Assembly: GCA_035691665.1 (NCBI GenBank)
Contig: DASSIS010000116.1
Location: forward strand, 1 to 54,295
Origin: DASUBN01 sp035691665
GTDB taxonomy: Bacteria; Pseudomonadota; Gammaproteobacteria; Natronospirales; REEB76
Direction: 5' to 3'
DNA length: 54,295 bases
A program made the position numbers and the translations under genes. Below are positions 32,911-41,430 of the stretch, one piece after another. The notes beneath the pieces are model-generated. The model did not search any database. It saw nothing but the letters and a program-made list of their open reading frames with translations, and had not been told where the DNA came from. Numbering within the stretch: the first letter of the stretch is position 1; every line of letters starts with the position of its first letter.

Positions 32911-33153
32911 TCAGGCGTTGGGGAGGTGTTCCTTGATGTAGCTGATAGCCTGACCGACGGTGGTGATCTTCTCAGCCTCTTCGTCGGGGATCTCGCACTC
33001 GAACTCTTCCTCGAGCGCCATGACCAGCTCCACGGTGTCCAGCGAATCCGCACCCAGATCGTCCACGAAGGAGGCCTGCGGGGTGACCTGATCTTCCTTC
33101 ACGCCCAGTTGCTCCACGACGATCTTCTTGACGCGTTCTTCGATGCTACTCAT
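32911..33153 (-). CDS. acpP: Acyl carrier protein
   Basis: A small acidic carrier that shuttles acyl groups on a phosphopantetheine arm. ATG 33153 (MSSIEERVKKIV) gives 80 residues, with the attachment serine S37 in GADSLDTVELVM. It sits between fabG and fabF in the conserved order. A promoter-like TACAAT lies upstream in the fabG-acpP gap, consistent with the high output expected of ACP. Confidence 0.98.
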   Translation of the reverse strand: MSSIEERVKKIVVEQLGVKEDQVTPQASFVDDLGADSLDTVELVMALEEEFECEIPDEEAEKITTVGQAISYIKEHLPNA

Positions 33154-33216
33154 GGCTGTTGGGACCTCCCAGTGTGACAAAACAGTTCGGTTTCGGCGTG
33201 GCCGGCCAAACTGGGG

Positions 33217-33245
33217 GCGGTATTGTAGAGAAAAGCCCCCCGCCG
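33217..33245 (-). promoter_or_regulatory. Candidate acpP promoter (-10 TACAAT)
   Basis: On the minus strand TACAAT lies in CTCTACAATACC, about 65 bases upstream of acpP. A 17-base spacer leads to TGGCGC, a poor -35. The -10 is good and the position is right for a dedicated acpP promoter, but the -35 is weak. Confidence 0.4.
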
Positions 33246-33306
33246 CGCCACTTGCATGCCGGCCCCCGGTTAATACCGGGTCTAAGCCCGTCGGGGAGCC
33301 GCCAAG

Positions 33307-33328
33307 ACGGCCTTCCGACGGCCGTTTT
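33307..33328. terminator. Hairpin at the fabG stop
   Basis: ACGGCC/GGCCGT with a 7-base loop lies immediately beyond the fabG stop on the minus strand. The U run (TTTT) is on the plus-strand side, so termination of fabG transcription is doubtful. It may simply stabilise the fabG mRNA end. Confidence 0.3.
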
Positions 33329-34068
33329 CAGACCATGAACATGCCGCCGTTGACGTGCAGCGTCTCGCCCGTGATGTAGCCCGCCCCCGGCGAGGCCAGG
33401 AACAGCACCGTCTGGGCGATGTCCTCCGGCGCGCCGAGCCGCTCCAGGGGGATCTGCTGCATCATCACGGCGCGCTGTTCCTCGGTGAGAGCGCGGGTCA
33501 TGTCAGTATCGATGAAACCCGGTGCCACCGTGTTCACGGTGATGTTGCGTGAACCCACCTCGCGGGCCAGCGAGCGGGTGAAGCCCATGATGCCGGCCTT
33601 GGCGGCGCAGTAGTTCGCCTGGCCGGCGTTGCCCATGGAACCCACCACCGAGGCGATGTTCACGATGCGCCCGCGGCGCGCTTTCATCATGCCGCGCAGG
33701 CAGGCCTTGGAGAGGCGGAACACGGATGTGAGGTCGGTGTCGATCACCGCTGACCAGTCTTCTTCCTTCATGCGCAAGAGCAAGGTATCGCGGGTGATGC
33801 CGGCGTTGTTCACGAGGATGCCTGGGTCGCCGAACTCCGTGGCGATGGCTTTCACGGTCTCATCCACCTGGACGGGGTTGCCCACATCCAGCACCACGCC
33901 TCGGCCGCGGATGCCGGCGGCCTTGAGATATGCGCTGATCTGCTCCGCGCCTTCAGGCTTGGTGGCGGTGCCCACCACGGTGGCGCCGGCCTTGCCGAGC
34001 GCCTCGGCGATGGCCTTGCCGATGCCGCGAGTGGCGCCGGTGACGAGGGCGATGTCCTGGTTCAGCAT
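33328..34068 (-). CDS. fabG: 3-oxoacyl-ACP reductase
   Basis: The NADPH-dependent ketoreductase of fatty acid elongation, a classical short-chain dehydrogenase of 246 residues. Seen: cofactor motif TGATRGIG (10-17), NNAG (87-90), and catalytic S140, Y153 and K157 (NYCAAKAG). It ends HVNGGMFMV as usual. It starts 2 bases after the fabD stop. Confidence 0.97.
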   Translation of the reverse strand: MLNQDIALVTGATRGIGKAIAEALGKAGATVVGTATKPEGAEQISAYLKAAGIRGRGVVLDVGNPVQVDETVKAIATEFGDPGILVNNAGITRDTLLLRMKEEDWSAVIDTDLTSVFRLSKACLRGMMKARRGRIVNIASVVGSMGNAGQANYCAAKAGIMGFTRSLAREVGSRNITVNTVAPGFIDTDMTRALTEEQRAVMMQQIPLERLGAPEDIAQTVLFLASPGAGYITGETLHVNGGMFMV

Positions 34069-34070
34069 AG

Positions 34071-35006
34071 TCAGGCTCCTGCCGCGGCCAGGGCGGCCTG
34101 CAGCGTGGTGGAATCGTATACGGGGTAGGCTGCGATGGCCTTGTCGATGCGCTTGGCGAGGCCGGCCAGCACCTTGCCCGGGCCGAACTCCAGCTGCTTC
34201 GTGCCGCCGAGCGCCGCGAGCTTCTGCGCGGATTCCACCCAGCGCACCGGGTTGTGCAGCTGCGCCTTGAGCGCGGCGCGGATGGCGGTAGCATCGGTGT
34301 GGCTCTGCACATCCACGTTCTGGATCACCGGGATCGCGGGCATCTTCACCTGCATCTCGGCTAGTCGCGCGGCGAGTTTCTCCGCCGCCGGCAGCATCAG
34401 CGCGCAGTGCGAGGGCGCGCTCACCGGCAGTGGCAGCGCACGCTTCGCGCCGCGCGCCTTACAGGCTTCACTCGCCCGCTCCACCGCGGCCTTGTTGCCG
34501 GCGATCACCACCTGACCCGGGGAGTTGTAGTTCACCGCTTCCACCACCTCGCCCTGCGCCGCTTCGGCGCAGGCGGCGCGCACCTGATCGTCGTCGAGAC
34601 CGAGGATCGCCGCCATGGCACCCTGCCCCGCCGGCACCGCCAGCTGCATGGCCTGGCCGCGGAACTCCACGAGCTTCACCGCCGCCTTGAACTCGAGGGC
34701 GCCGGCGCAGACGAGCGCGGTGTATTCGCCGAGGCTGTGACCGGCCATGGCGACGGGATCGGATCCACCCGCCGCCTTCCACACCCGCCAGGCCGCCACG
34801 CCGGCGGCCAGCAGCGCGGGCTGGGTGCGCTCGGTGGCATTGAGTTTCTCTTCCGGCCCCTGCTGGGCCAGCGCCCAGAGGTCGTAACCGAGCGCTTCGG
34901 AAGCCTCGGCGAAGGTGCGCTGCACCTCGGGATGCGCTTCAGCCAGGGACGCGAGCATCCCCACGGATTGGGACCCCTGGCCGGGGAACACGGCGGCGAA
35001 ACTCAT
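34071..35006 (-). CDS. fabD: Malonyl-CoA-ACP transacylase
   Basis: Loads malonate from CoA onto ACP. ATG 35006 gives 311 residues with the FPGQGSQ N-terminus and nucleophile S91 in GHSLGEY. The catalytic histidine lies in APSHCALM. Its start codon overlaps the stop of a rhombosortase gene by ATGA. The usual upstream partners fabH and plsX are absent here, replaced by that protease gene. Confidence 0.97.
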   Translation of the reverse strand: MSFAAVFPGQGSQSVGMLASLAEAHPEVQRTFAEASEALGYDLWALAQQGPEEKLNATERTQPALLAAGVAAWRVWKAAGGSDPVAMAGHSLGEYTALVCAGALEFKAAVKLVEFRGQAMQLAVPAGQGAMAAILGLDDDQVRAACAEAAQGEVVEAVNYNSPGQVVIAGNKAAVERASEACKARGAKRALPLPVSAPSHCALMLPAAEKLAARLAEMQVKMPAIPVIQNVDVQSHTDATAIRAALKAQLHNPVRWVESAQKLAALGGTKQLEFGPGKVLAGLAKRIDKAIAAYPVYDSTTLQAALAAAGA

Positions 35007-35644
35007 GGGTCGACTCCAGTCGGCGCAAAGCCGCGCATTATACGGCGCCATGGCAGCCCGCCGCCAAAGCCGATGAGGGCTCCGGCGAAAGCGCCGTAGA
35101 GATGGGCATCCACGATCACCGGCCCACCGCTGGTGGTGGTGGAGAACGGCAAGGCACCGAAGAGTTGCTCATAGGCTAGCTTGAGCAGCAGGAACACCGC
35201 CAGTACCCAGCCGAAGCGGTCCCTCCTGCGGATCAGGGCCAAAGAACCCGCCGCCCAGAGGGTGTCGAGGGCCCCGGAGATGCCCACGTACCACTCCACA
35301 CCCGGGTCACCCGCCAGAAGCCCGATGCCCACCGCCAGACTGCCGGCCAGCACTACCACCGGTGTGCGCCAGCCGGGCAGCACATCGGCGAACAGGAGCC
35401 AAAGCAGTAGGCAGCCGGCCATGTCCTCGGCGAGATGCCCCGCGCCCATGTGCACGAAGTTGCCGGTGAGGAGCCGCCACCATTCCCCTTGGAGGATGGC
35501 AATCCGGTCGTAACGCAGAGGCAAACGCCAAGCGTCACCGCCTAGGGCCAGCAGCAGACAAGGCAGTATCAGCGCCAGCACCGGCCAATGGCGGCGCAAC
35601 AGTCCCGTCATCTGGGCGACGGATGATGTCGGCGGAGAGCGCAT
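35003..35644 (-). CDS. rrtA: Rhombosortase (rhomboid-family GlyGly-CTERM protease)
   Basis: An intramembrane serine protease of the rhombosortase branch, 213 residues with about six membrane segments. Diagnostic sequence: GEWWRLLTGNFVH, H65-x4-H70-x3-D74, G121-I-S123-G (nucleophile Ser123) and V-D-A-H181-LYG (catalytic His). The family normally has Asn where D74 stands, and usually SGVLH where SGALD is read here, so some residues deviate. Known members process proteins with GlyGly-CTERM tails, many exported by type II secretion. The divergent gspG operon begins 72 bases away. The start could also be at the ATG 11 codons later. Confidence 0.85.
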   Translation of the reverse strand: MRSPPTSSVAQMTGLLRRHWPVLALILPCLLLALGGDAWRLPLRYDRIAILQGEWWRLLTGNFVHMGAGHLAEDMAGCLLLWLLFADVLPGWRTPVVVLAGSLAVGIGLLAGDPGVEWYVGISGALDTLWAAGSLALIRRRDRFGWVLAVFLLLKLAYEQLFGALPFSTTTSGGPVIVDAHLYGAFAGALIGFGGGLPWRRIMRGFAPTGVDP

Positions 35645-35715
35645 GGGAGCGTTGATGTTATGATGGCATTAAGCGCTGGAAGCGCATCTCGGTAATCTTA
35701 GCAGCCAAACCCGCC

Positions 35716-36189
35716 ATGCAAACGAATAAGAGACGACACGCCGGTTTCACCCTCATCGAAGTGATGGTGGTGGTGGTCATCATCAGCATCCTGGGCGCCA
35801 TCATCATCCCCAAGATCTTCGACAAACCGGACCAGGCGCGCGTGGTGAAGGCCAAGCAGGACATCCAGGCGATCCAGTCCGCCCTGGAGCTCTACCGGCT
35901 CGACAACTACACCTATCCCACCACCGACCAGGGTCTGGACGCCCTGGTGGAGAAGCCCAGTGCCAACCCCGCCCCAGCTCACTGGAAACAGTACCTGGAC
36001 CGCCTGCCGATGGACCCCTGGGGCCACCCCTACCAGTACCTGAACCCGGGCACGCACGGCTCGGGAGTGGACATCTGGTCCCTGGGAGCCGACGGGCAGC
36101 CCGGCGGCGACGGCATCAACGCCGATATCGGCAACTGGAACCTGGACGAGAACGGCAGCCAGTCGAGCGGCGGCAACTCCGGCCACTGA
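35716..36189 (+). CDS. gspG: Type II secretion major pseudopilin GspG
   Basis: The major subunit of the type II secretion pseudopilus. It has a short leader ending at the prepilin-peptidase site (RRHAG-FTLIEV), the N-terminal hydrophobic helix, and the conserved DxxLxxY...YPTTDQGLDALVEKP region with calcium-site residues toward the C-terminus. It has 157 residues. An acidic/Gly-Ser-Asn-rich C-terminal tail (NENGSQSSGGNSGH-like) is longer than in many homologues. It begins a plus-strand gsp block, with rrtA divergent. A promoter is not clear in the short gap. Confidence 0.95.
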   Translation: MQTNKRRHAGFTLIEVMVVVVIISILGAIIIPKIFDKPDQARVVKAKQDIQAIQSALELYRLDNYTYPTTDQGLDALVEKPSANPAPAHWKQYLDRLPMDPWGHPYQYLNPGTHGSGVDIWSLGADGQPGGDGINADIGNWNLDENGSQSSGGNSGH

Positions 36190-36214
36190 CCTCCTGGGCC
36201 CCGAGGACGCGAGC

Positions 36215-36793
36215 TTGCGGCGCACCTACGGCTTCACCCTCCTCGAACTGCTGGTGGTGCTGGTCATCATCGGCATCGTCACCACCGTGGCGCTCATCTC
36301 GCTCGGCTCCCTGGTCCGGGATCCGCCAGCCAAGCAGGCCGCGACGCAGCTCGCCGACCTAACCGGCCTCGCGGCCGAGCAAGCGGTGATGCAGAGCCAG
36401 CAATACGGCCTCTTGGTCGAACCCCACGCCTACGCGTTCTATATATACGACGGTCACAGCTGGACCGTCGCCCAGGACGACAGCCTGTTCGGCCGGCACG
36501 AGCTCGGTGACGATGTGACCCTCACCCTGGATCTGGACGGGGCGCCCGTGACCCTGGCGCCGCCGCCGGCCACGGTGACGGATGCCGCGCCGGCCTCTGG
36601 TACCGCCAGCGCGCCGGCTTCGGGGCAGACCGAGAGCGTCAAACCCCAATTGCTATTCCTCTCCAGTGGTGAGCTGCAGCCCTTCACCCTCACGGTGAGC
36701 GGCGCAGACAAGGGCGGCGCCTACACCGTTAAAGGTACCCTCGCGGACGGCATCCAGCTCGTCACCCCGGACGAAGGGAAGCCGTCTCCGTGA
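36215..36793 (+). CDS. gspH: Type II secretion minor pseudopilin GspH
   Basis: A minor pseudopilin with processing site RRTYG-FTLLEL and 192 residues. The start is TTG 36215. A low-complexity Pro/Ala/Ser linker (APPPATVTDAAPASGTASAP) at about 114-133 is unusual for GspH and may be flexible. It overlaps gspI by 4 bases. Confidence 0.9.
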   Translation: MRRTYGFTLLELLVVLVIIGIVTTVALISLGSLVRDPPAKQAATQLADLTGLAAEQAVMQSQQYGLLVEPHAYAFYIYDGHSWTVAQDDSLFGRHELGDDVTLTLDLDGAPVTLAPPPATVTDAAPASGTASAPASGQTESVKPQLLFLSSGELQPFTLTVSGADKGGAYTVKGTLADGIQLVTPDEGKPSP

Positions 36794-37182
36794 CCGCGCG
36801 GCATCAGGGCTTCACGCTCATCGAAGTGCTGGTGGCGCTGGCGATCCTGGCCTTGAGCCTGGTGGCGGTCATCGGTGCCGCAGGCAGCAGTACGCGCCTC
36901 GGCAGCGGGCTGCGTGACCGCACCTTCGCCGACTGGGTGGCGCTCAATGAACTCACCACCCTGCGGCTCGCCCACGCCGCCCCGGGCGACAACTCGCTCA
37001 ACGGCGATGCCGACATGGGCGACCAGAAGTGGCATTGGACCGCCAAGATCAGCCCCACCGCCGATCCGAACCTGCTGCGCATCGACGTGGACGTAGCCAA
37101 CGCCGACAAGCCCGACGACGTGGTGCAGAGCGTCACGGGTTTCATGGGCACCGACCAGTCGACGGGAGCTGCGCCGCCATGA
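36790..37182 (+). CDS. gspI: Type II secretion minor pseudopilin GspI
   Basis: A minor pseudopilin of 130 residues with processing site ARHQG-FTLIEV and a hydrophobic helix following. It forms the tip complex with GspJ and GspK in known systems. A GTG start overlaps the gspH stop, and the gspJ start overlaps its end. Confidence 0.92.
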   Translation: MTARHQGFTLIEVLVALAILALSLVAVIGAAGSSTRLGSGLRDRTFADWVALNELTTLRLAHAAPGDNSLNGDADMGDQKWHWTAKISPTADPNLLRIDVDVANADKPDDVVQSVTGFMGTDQSTGAAPP

Positions 37183-37826
37183 GACGCCGTGCCTCAGGCT
37201 TCACCCTGGTCGAGATCTTGGTGGCCATGCTCATCTTCGCCATCATGGGCACCATGGCCTACGCCGGTCTCGACAGCGTGGTGCAGCAGCGCACCCGCAA
37301 CGAGGACGTGATGAAGCGTCTGCGGCAGGTGCAACTCGCCATGAGCATCATGAGCCGCGACTTCGCACAGCTGGCGCCACGTCCGGTGCGCAACGACCTC
37401 GGGTCCTCCAGTGGACCGCTCCTGGCCAACCCCGACAACGTGCCGCCCATCGTGCTCACTCGCGGCGGCTGGAGCAACCCACTCGGCCTCACGCGCAGCA
37501 CCCAGGAGCGGGTGGCATACAGCCTGGAGGACGGCAAGCTCATGCGCTCCTTCTGGCCAGAGCTCGACGTCTCGGTCGCCGCGGTGCCAGTGAAACAGGT
37601 GCTGCTGCCGGACGTGACCGCGGTCAAGATCATGTACGCCGACTCCACCGGCCAGTTCCAGGACACGTGGCCCGAGACTGCCGCGAACGGTGCGCCACCG
37701 GCGATCACCCATGTCCAGGTGGCGGCCGGCGGCGGCGTGCTGCCGGAAGCCGTGAGCATCACCCTCACCCTCAAGGATTGGGGCACCGTAACACGCATCG
37801 TGGAAGTGGCGGGAATGCAGCAATGA
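37179..37826 (+). CDS. gspJ: Type II secretion minor pseudopilin GspJ
   Basis: A tip pseudopilin of 215 residues, processing site RRRASG-FTLVEI and conserved SIMSRDFAQLAPRPVRN. ATG 37179 overlaps the gspI stop, and ATG 37823 of gspK overlaps its own stop. The open frame upstream is an artefact of the overlap. Confidence 0.93.
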   Translation: MRRRASGFTLVEILVAMLIFAIMGTMAYAGLDSVVQQRTRNEDVMKRLRQVQLAMSIMSRDFAQLAPRPVRNDLGSSSGPLLANPDNVPPIVLTRGGWSNPLGLTRSTQERVAYSLEDGKLMRSFWPELDVSVAAVPVKQVLLPDVTAVKIMYADSTGQFQDTWPETAANGAPPAITHVQVAAGGGVLPEAVSITLTLKDWGTVTRIVEVAGMQQ

Positions 37827-38794
37827 AGAAGCAGCTACATCCTGCATCGGACCAACGCGGCGTGGCGCTCATCACGGCCTTGGTGATCATGGCCATCGCC
37901 GCCACCATCGCCGCCGCCATGCACTGGCAAGGCAGCCTGGACACGCGCCGCACCGCGACCCTCATCCAGGGCGACCAAGCCATGGAATACGCCCTGGGCG
38001 CGGAGGCCTGGGCCGAGCAGATCCTGCGACGTGACATCACCGACCCCAAGAACACTCAGCACGACATCAACCTCGGCCAGGATTGGGCGGCACAACTGCC
38101 ACCCCTGCCGGTGGAAGGCGGCCAGATCATCGGGCACATCGAAGACATGCAGGGTCGCTTCAACCTGGACCTCCTCCAGGGGCAGGGCGGCCAATCGACA
38201 CAAGGATACTTCGGCCAGTTCCAACGACTGCTCACCGCCCTCAACCTGGACCCCAACATCGCCTACGCCGTCTCGGATTGGGTGAACGCGGGCACAGTCC
38301 CCGCGAGCCAGTTCGGCGCGAAGGATGATTTCTACACCCGCCTGCAGCCGCCCTATCTCACCGCGGACGCACCCATGACCAGCGTCAGCGAACTGCAGCT
38401 GGTCAAGGGCGTGACCCCCGAGGTGTATGCGGCGCTCGCGCCTTATATATGCGCCATCCCGGTGAGCATCGCGCCGGCGCAGGGCGGCAATGCCGCCGGC
38501 TGGCTCAATGTGAATACCGCCCCCGGCCTGCTGATCTCGACCCTGGCCCAGGGGATCACCGAGGATCAGGCCCAGCAGGTGGTGGGTGAACGCGGCACCC
38601 AGGGGATCACCCAGTCGCAGTTCAGCGGCATCATCAAGATACCCAGCACTGGCGTGCAGCCGGTGTTCACCAGCAGTTACTTCCTGCTGACCGTGACGGC
38701 GGAGATTGGCAGCACCCATGTGACCATGTACAGTCTGCTGCAAAGCAGCGGCACCAACGTCACCTCCATACGCCGCACCTTCGGGACCCTCTAG
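37823..38794 (+). CDS. gspK: Type II secretion minor pseudopilin GspK
   Basis: The largest tip pseudopilin, 323 residues. The processing site is DQRG-VALITALVIMA, where the Glu at +5 common to other pseudopilins is absent, as is known for GspK. The ADAPMTSVSELQLVKGV and LNVNTAPG regions match the family. It caps the pseudopilus and is followed 1 base later by gspL. Confidence 0.93.
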   Translation: MKKQLHPASDQRGVALITALVIMAIAATIAAAMHWQGSLDTRRTATLIQGDQAMEYALGAEAWAEQILRRDITDPKNTQHDINLGQDWAAQLPPLPVEGGQIIGHIEDMQGRFNLDLLQGQGGQSTQGYFGQFQRLLTALNLDPNIAYAVSDWVNAGTVPASQFGAKDDFYTRLQPPYLTADAPMTSVSELQLVKGVTPEVYAALAPYICAIPVSIAPAQGGNAAGWLNVNTAPGLLISTLAQGITEDQAQQVVGERGTQGITQSQFSGIIKIPSTGVQPVFTSSYFLLTVTAEIGSTHVTMYSLLQSSGTNVTSIRRTFGTL

Positions 38795-38795
38795 C

Positions 38796-40022
38796 ATGGC
38801 CGAATCCATCTTCCTGCAGATGCCACGCGTCCCCGGGCCCTTCCACTGGCTGCTGGTGGATGCGCTCGGCAACCGCATCGGGCATGTGCAGCAGGGGGCG
38901 CTCGCTGATGCCGCTGCCCAAGCCAAGGGACGCAAGCTCACCGCCTTCGTGCCCGGCGAACAGGTGCTGGTATTCCCTGCCGAGATCCCCAGCCGCAATC
39001 TGCAGAAGGTGCAGCAGGCCGCACCCTTCATATTGGAAGACAAGCTCGCCGCCGACGTGGAGACCCTGCACTTCTCCGCCGAACTGCGCGACGCGGACAA
39101 GCCGTTGGTGGCGGTCACCGAACAGGACCGCATGCGTCGTTGGCTGGGTGAGATGACTGAGGCGGGCCTGGAACCGGTGCAGCTCATGGCCGACGTCACT
39201 GCGCTCCCGCCGCCGGCGGATGGCGTCGTGGTGGCCCTGGACGCGGGCTACGCCGTGGTGCGCTTCGCGGACGGCAGCGGTTTCACCACGGAACGGGAGC
39301 TGGCGATGGACGTGTTGCGCCGTCGCCTCGCCGAACGGGAAGGCGACGCACCGCCCCTGCAGGTCGCGCTGCATGCTGGCGAGGCGGATGACGCCGCCGG
39401 TTTCGCCGCCGCCCTCATGGGCGCCGAAGTCAACCAACACACCCTGCAAGAAGGCCTGCTCCCCCTGCTCGCCGCCAGCCTGCGCAGGCAGCGCGGTCTG
39501 AACCTGCTGCAGGGCGCGTTCCAGATCCGGACCGGCTTCCAGGAACACTGGCGCATCTGGCGCGTAGCTATCGTGCTGCTCACCGTCTGCCTGGTGCTCG
39601 GCTTGGTGCAGCAAGGCGTGAGCTATGTCAGGTTGAAGCGCGAGGCCGGAGCTCTCGATACCCAGGTCGCGCAGCTCTTCGACCAAGCCATGCCCGGCAG
39701 CCGTCAGGTGGCCGGCGCTGAGAGGTCACGGATGCAATCCCTGCTCACGCAGCTGCAGGGCGGCGGCAACGCCGGCTCGCTGCTCTCACTGCTGAGCGAC
39801 TTGGGTGGCGCCATGGCCGCCAATCCCTCCATACAGGTCATCGCGGTGGATTACCGCAGCGGCACGCTCGAGGCCCAGCTGCAGGCGAGCGACATCGGCG
39901 GCCTGGACGCACTCAAGACTGCCTTGAGCAAACAGACCGGCCTCACCGTGACACTCGATTCCGTCAGCGCTGCCGGCAGCCAGGTCACGGGCCGTATCGC
40001 CCTGAGTGGAGGCGCGTCATGA
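38796..40022 (+). CDS. gspL: Type II secretion inner-membrane platform protein GspL
   Basis: A bitopic platform protein, 408 residues. The cytoplasmic actin-like N-terminal part (about 1-245) would engage the GspE ATPase, a single membrane segment follows at about 250-272 (WRVAIVLLTVCLVLGLVQQG), and then a periplasmic ferredoxin-like domain. It overlaps gspM by 4 bases. No GspE is encoded in this window. Confidence 0.93.
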   Translation: MAESIFLQMPRVPGPFHWLLVDALGNRIGHVQQGALADAAAQAKGRKLTAFVPGEQVLVFPAEIPSRNLQKVQQAAPFILEDKLAADVETLHFSAELRDADKPLVAVTEQDRMRRWLGEMTEAGLEPVQLMADVTALPPPADGVVVALDAGYAVVRFADGSGFTTERELAMDVLRRRLAEREGDAPPLQVALHAGEADDAAGFAAALMGAEVNQHTLQEGLLPLLAASLRRQRGLNLLQGAFQIRTGFQEHWRIWRVAIVLLTVCLVLGLVQQGVSYVRLKREAGALDTQVAQLFDQAMPGSRQVAGAERSRMQSLLTQLQGGGNAGSLLSLLSDLGGAMAANPSIQVIAVDYRSGTLEAQLQASDIGGLDALKTALSKQTGLTVTLDSVSAAGSQVTGRIALSGGAS

Positions 40023-40522
40023 ACCGCCTCGACGAACTGCAGAGCTGGTACCAGGCGCTGCCGGAACGCGACCGGCGCATCCTGCTGCTGGGTGGTATCG
40101 CGCTCGGCGTGATACTCGTCTATCTCGCCATCCTGCATCCCTTCTTCTCCGGCAAGCAGGCCCTACAGACCCACATCCAGGAGCAACAAGGGCTCGTCGC
40201 TTGGATGCAGCCGGCGGCGGCCCAGATCCAGTCCTTGCGCGGCCAGCAATCCGGCGGTCTGCCGGCGGGCCAGTCACTGCTCGCGGTGGTGGACACGAGC
40301 GCTGGTCAGGCCGGTTTCGGCGCGGCCCTGAAGCAGGTGCAGACCGGCAACGACGGTTCGGTGCGCGTGCAGATGCAGGGCGTCGCCTTCGACAACCTGG
40401 TGCGCTGGCTCGGCGACCTGCAACAGCGCTATGGCGTCACCGCGCGGGAACTCACCGCCCAGCGCGGCAGCGGCCCCGGCGCCGTGGATGCGAGCCTCAC
40501 CCTGGTGGCACCCGGCTCATGA
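40019..40522 (+). CDS. gspM: Type II secretion platform protein GspM
   Basis: A partner of GspL in the inner-membrane platform, 167 residues. It has the N-terminal LQSWYQALPERDRRILLLGG, a membrane segment at about 24-43 and a periplasmic domain. ATG 40019 overlaps the gspL stop, and the gspN start overlaps its own stop. Confidence 0.92.
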   Translation: MNRLDELQSWYQALPERDRRILLLGGIALGVILVYLAILHPFFSGKQALQTHIQEQQGLVAWMQPAAAQIQSLRGQQSGGLPAGQSLLAVVDTSAGQAGFGAALKQVQTGNDGSVRVQMQGVAFDNLVRWLGDLQQRYGVTARELTAQRGSGPGAVDASLTLVAPGS

Positions 40523-41268
40523 AGTTCGGCACCCTCCGGGGCTGGCTCCTCGGTGCAGCGGCCTACCTGATCTTCCTGCTGGCGACCCTGCCCGCAGACT
40601 ACGTGGTGGGCTGGACCGTCAAACATTTCCCGGCCGTGCAGCTGAGCGGGGTCTCCGGCAGCGTGCTCTCGGGTGCGGCGCAGCAACTGCGTTACGCGGG
40701 CCGACCCTTGGGTGCCGTCGAATGGCGTTTCGATTGGCTCGCCCCCTTCACTTTCACCCTGGGTTATCGCGTGCGGCTGCACGACGACAGCAGCGACCTC
40801 ACGGGGCGCGTCGACTCGCGCTTCGGCACCGTGTACCTGCGGAGCTTGAGCGGGCAGCTACCCGTGGCGGCGCTGGACCCCTGGTCGCCACTGCCGGCCC
40901 ACAGCCTGGAAGGCAAGCTGAACCTGCAAGTCGCGCAGCTCAGTTTCAAGGGCGGACGCCTCGCGGGCGCCTCGGGCGAAGTGGACCTCTCGGAAGCCGT
41001 CTTAAAATGGCCCACGAGCTATGCCCTAGGAAGCTTCCGCCTGTTGCTGGCGGACGCCGGCGACGGGGTGCACGCCACCGCCGATGACCTGACCTCCCCC
41101 TTGAGCCTGCACGCAGAATTGAGCTTAGGGCCCACGGGCGCCTATAAGCTCACCGGCACCCTGGCCGCCCACGACCCGGGCGATGCCTCCACCCGCAACC
41201 TCCTCGCCAACCTGGGACGCCCTGACAGCACCGGTCGCTACCCCTTCAGCTTCAACGGCCAGTGGTAG
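40519..41268 (+). CDS. gspN: Type II secretion protein GspN
   Basis: The last gene of the block, 249 residues. It has an N-terminal membrane segment (10-28), conserved LPADYVVGWTVKHFPAVQLSGVSGSVLSGAA, and a beta-rich periplasmic domain. GspN is an accessory subunit present only in some systems. Genes for the secretin GspD, ATPase GspE, GspF and GspC were not found in the window, so the system needs genes elsewhere. Confidence 0.9.
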   Translation: MKFGTLRGWLLGAAAYLIFLLATLPADYVVGWTVKHFPAVQLSGVSGSVLSGAAQQLRYAGRPLGAVEWRFDWLAPFTFTLGYRVRLHDDSSDLTGRVDSRFGTVYLRSLSGQLPVAALDPWSPLPAHSLEGKLNLQVAQLSFKGGRLAGASGEVDLSEAVLKWPTSYALGSFRLLLADAGDGVHATADDLTSPLSLHAELSLGPTGAYKLTGTLAAHDPGDASTRNLLANLGRPDSTGRYPFSFNGQW

Positions 41269-41430
41269 GCTATGGGAATTTAAGGCCTATCTCGTGGTTT
41301 TTCATTGACTTAGAGCCGGATATTTAAGCATCATTGTACTTTCGGTACGCTCTCGACCTGGCCCTTGAGAAGGCCGGCGGGGGCGATTCGCCATTGGGGT
41401 TCTGGTCCGTGAAGGTAGCCTGCTAGGGAT

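Noticed and set aside
33181..33327. Possible small RNA between fabG and acpP
   Set aside because: The interval is explained by the candidate acpP promoter and a hairpin at the fabG stop. No independent structure or terminator suggests a separate RNA.
41269..41430. Promoter for the GAF-PAS-GGDEF-EAL gene (TTGACT at 41305-41310)
   Set aside because: No acceptable -10 lies 16-18 bases away; the best is CATCAT, a poor match. The 162-base gap is otherwise featureless apart from a small TAGGC/GCCTA dyad.
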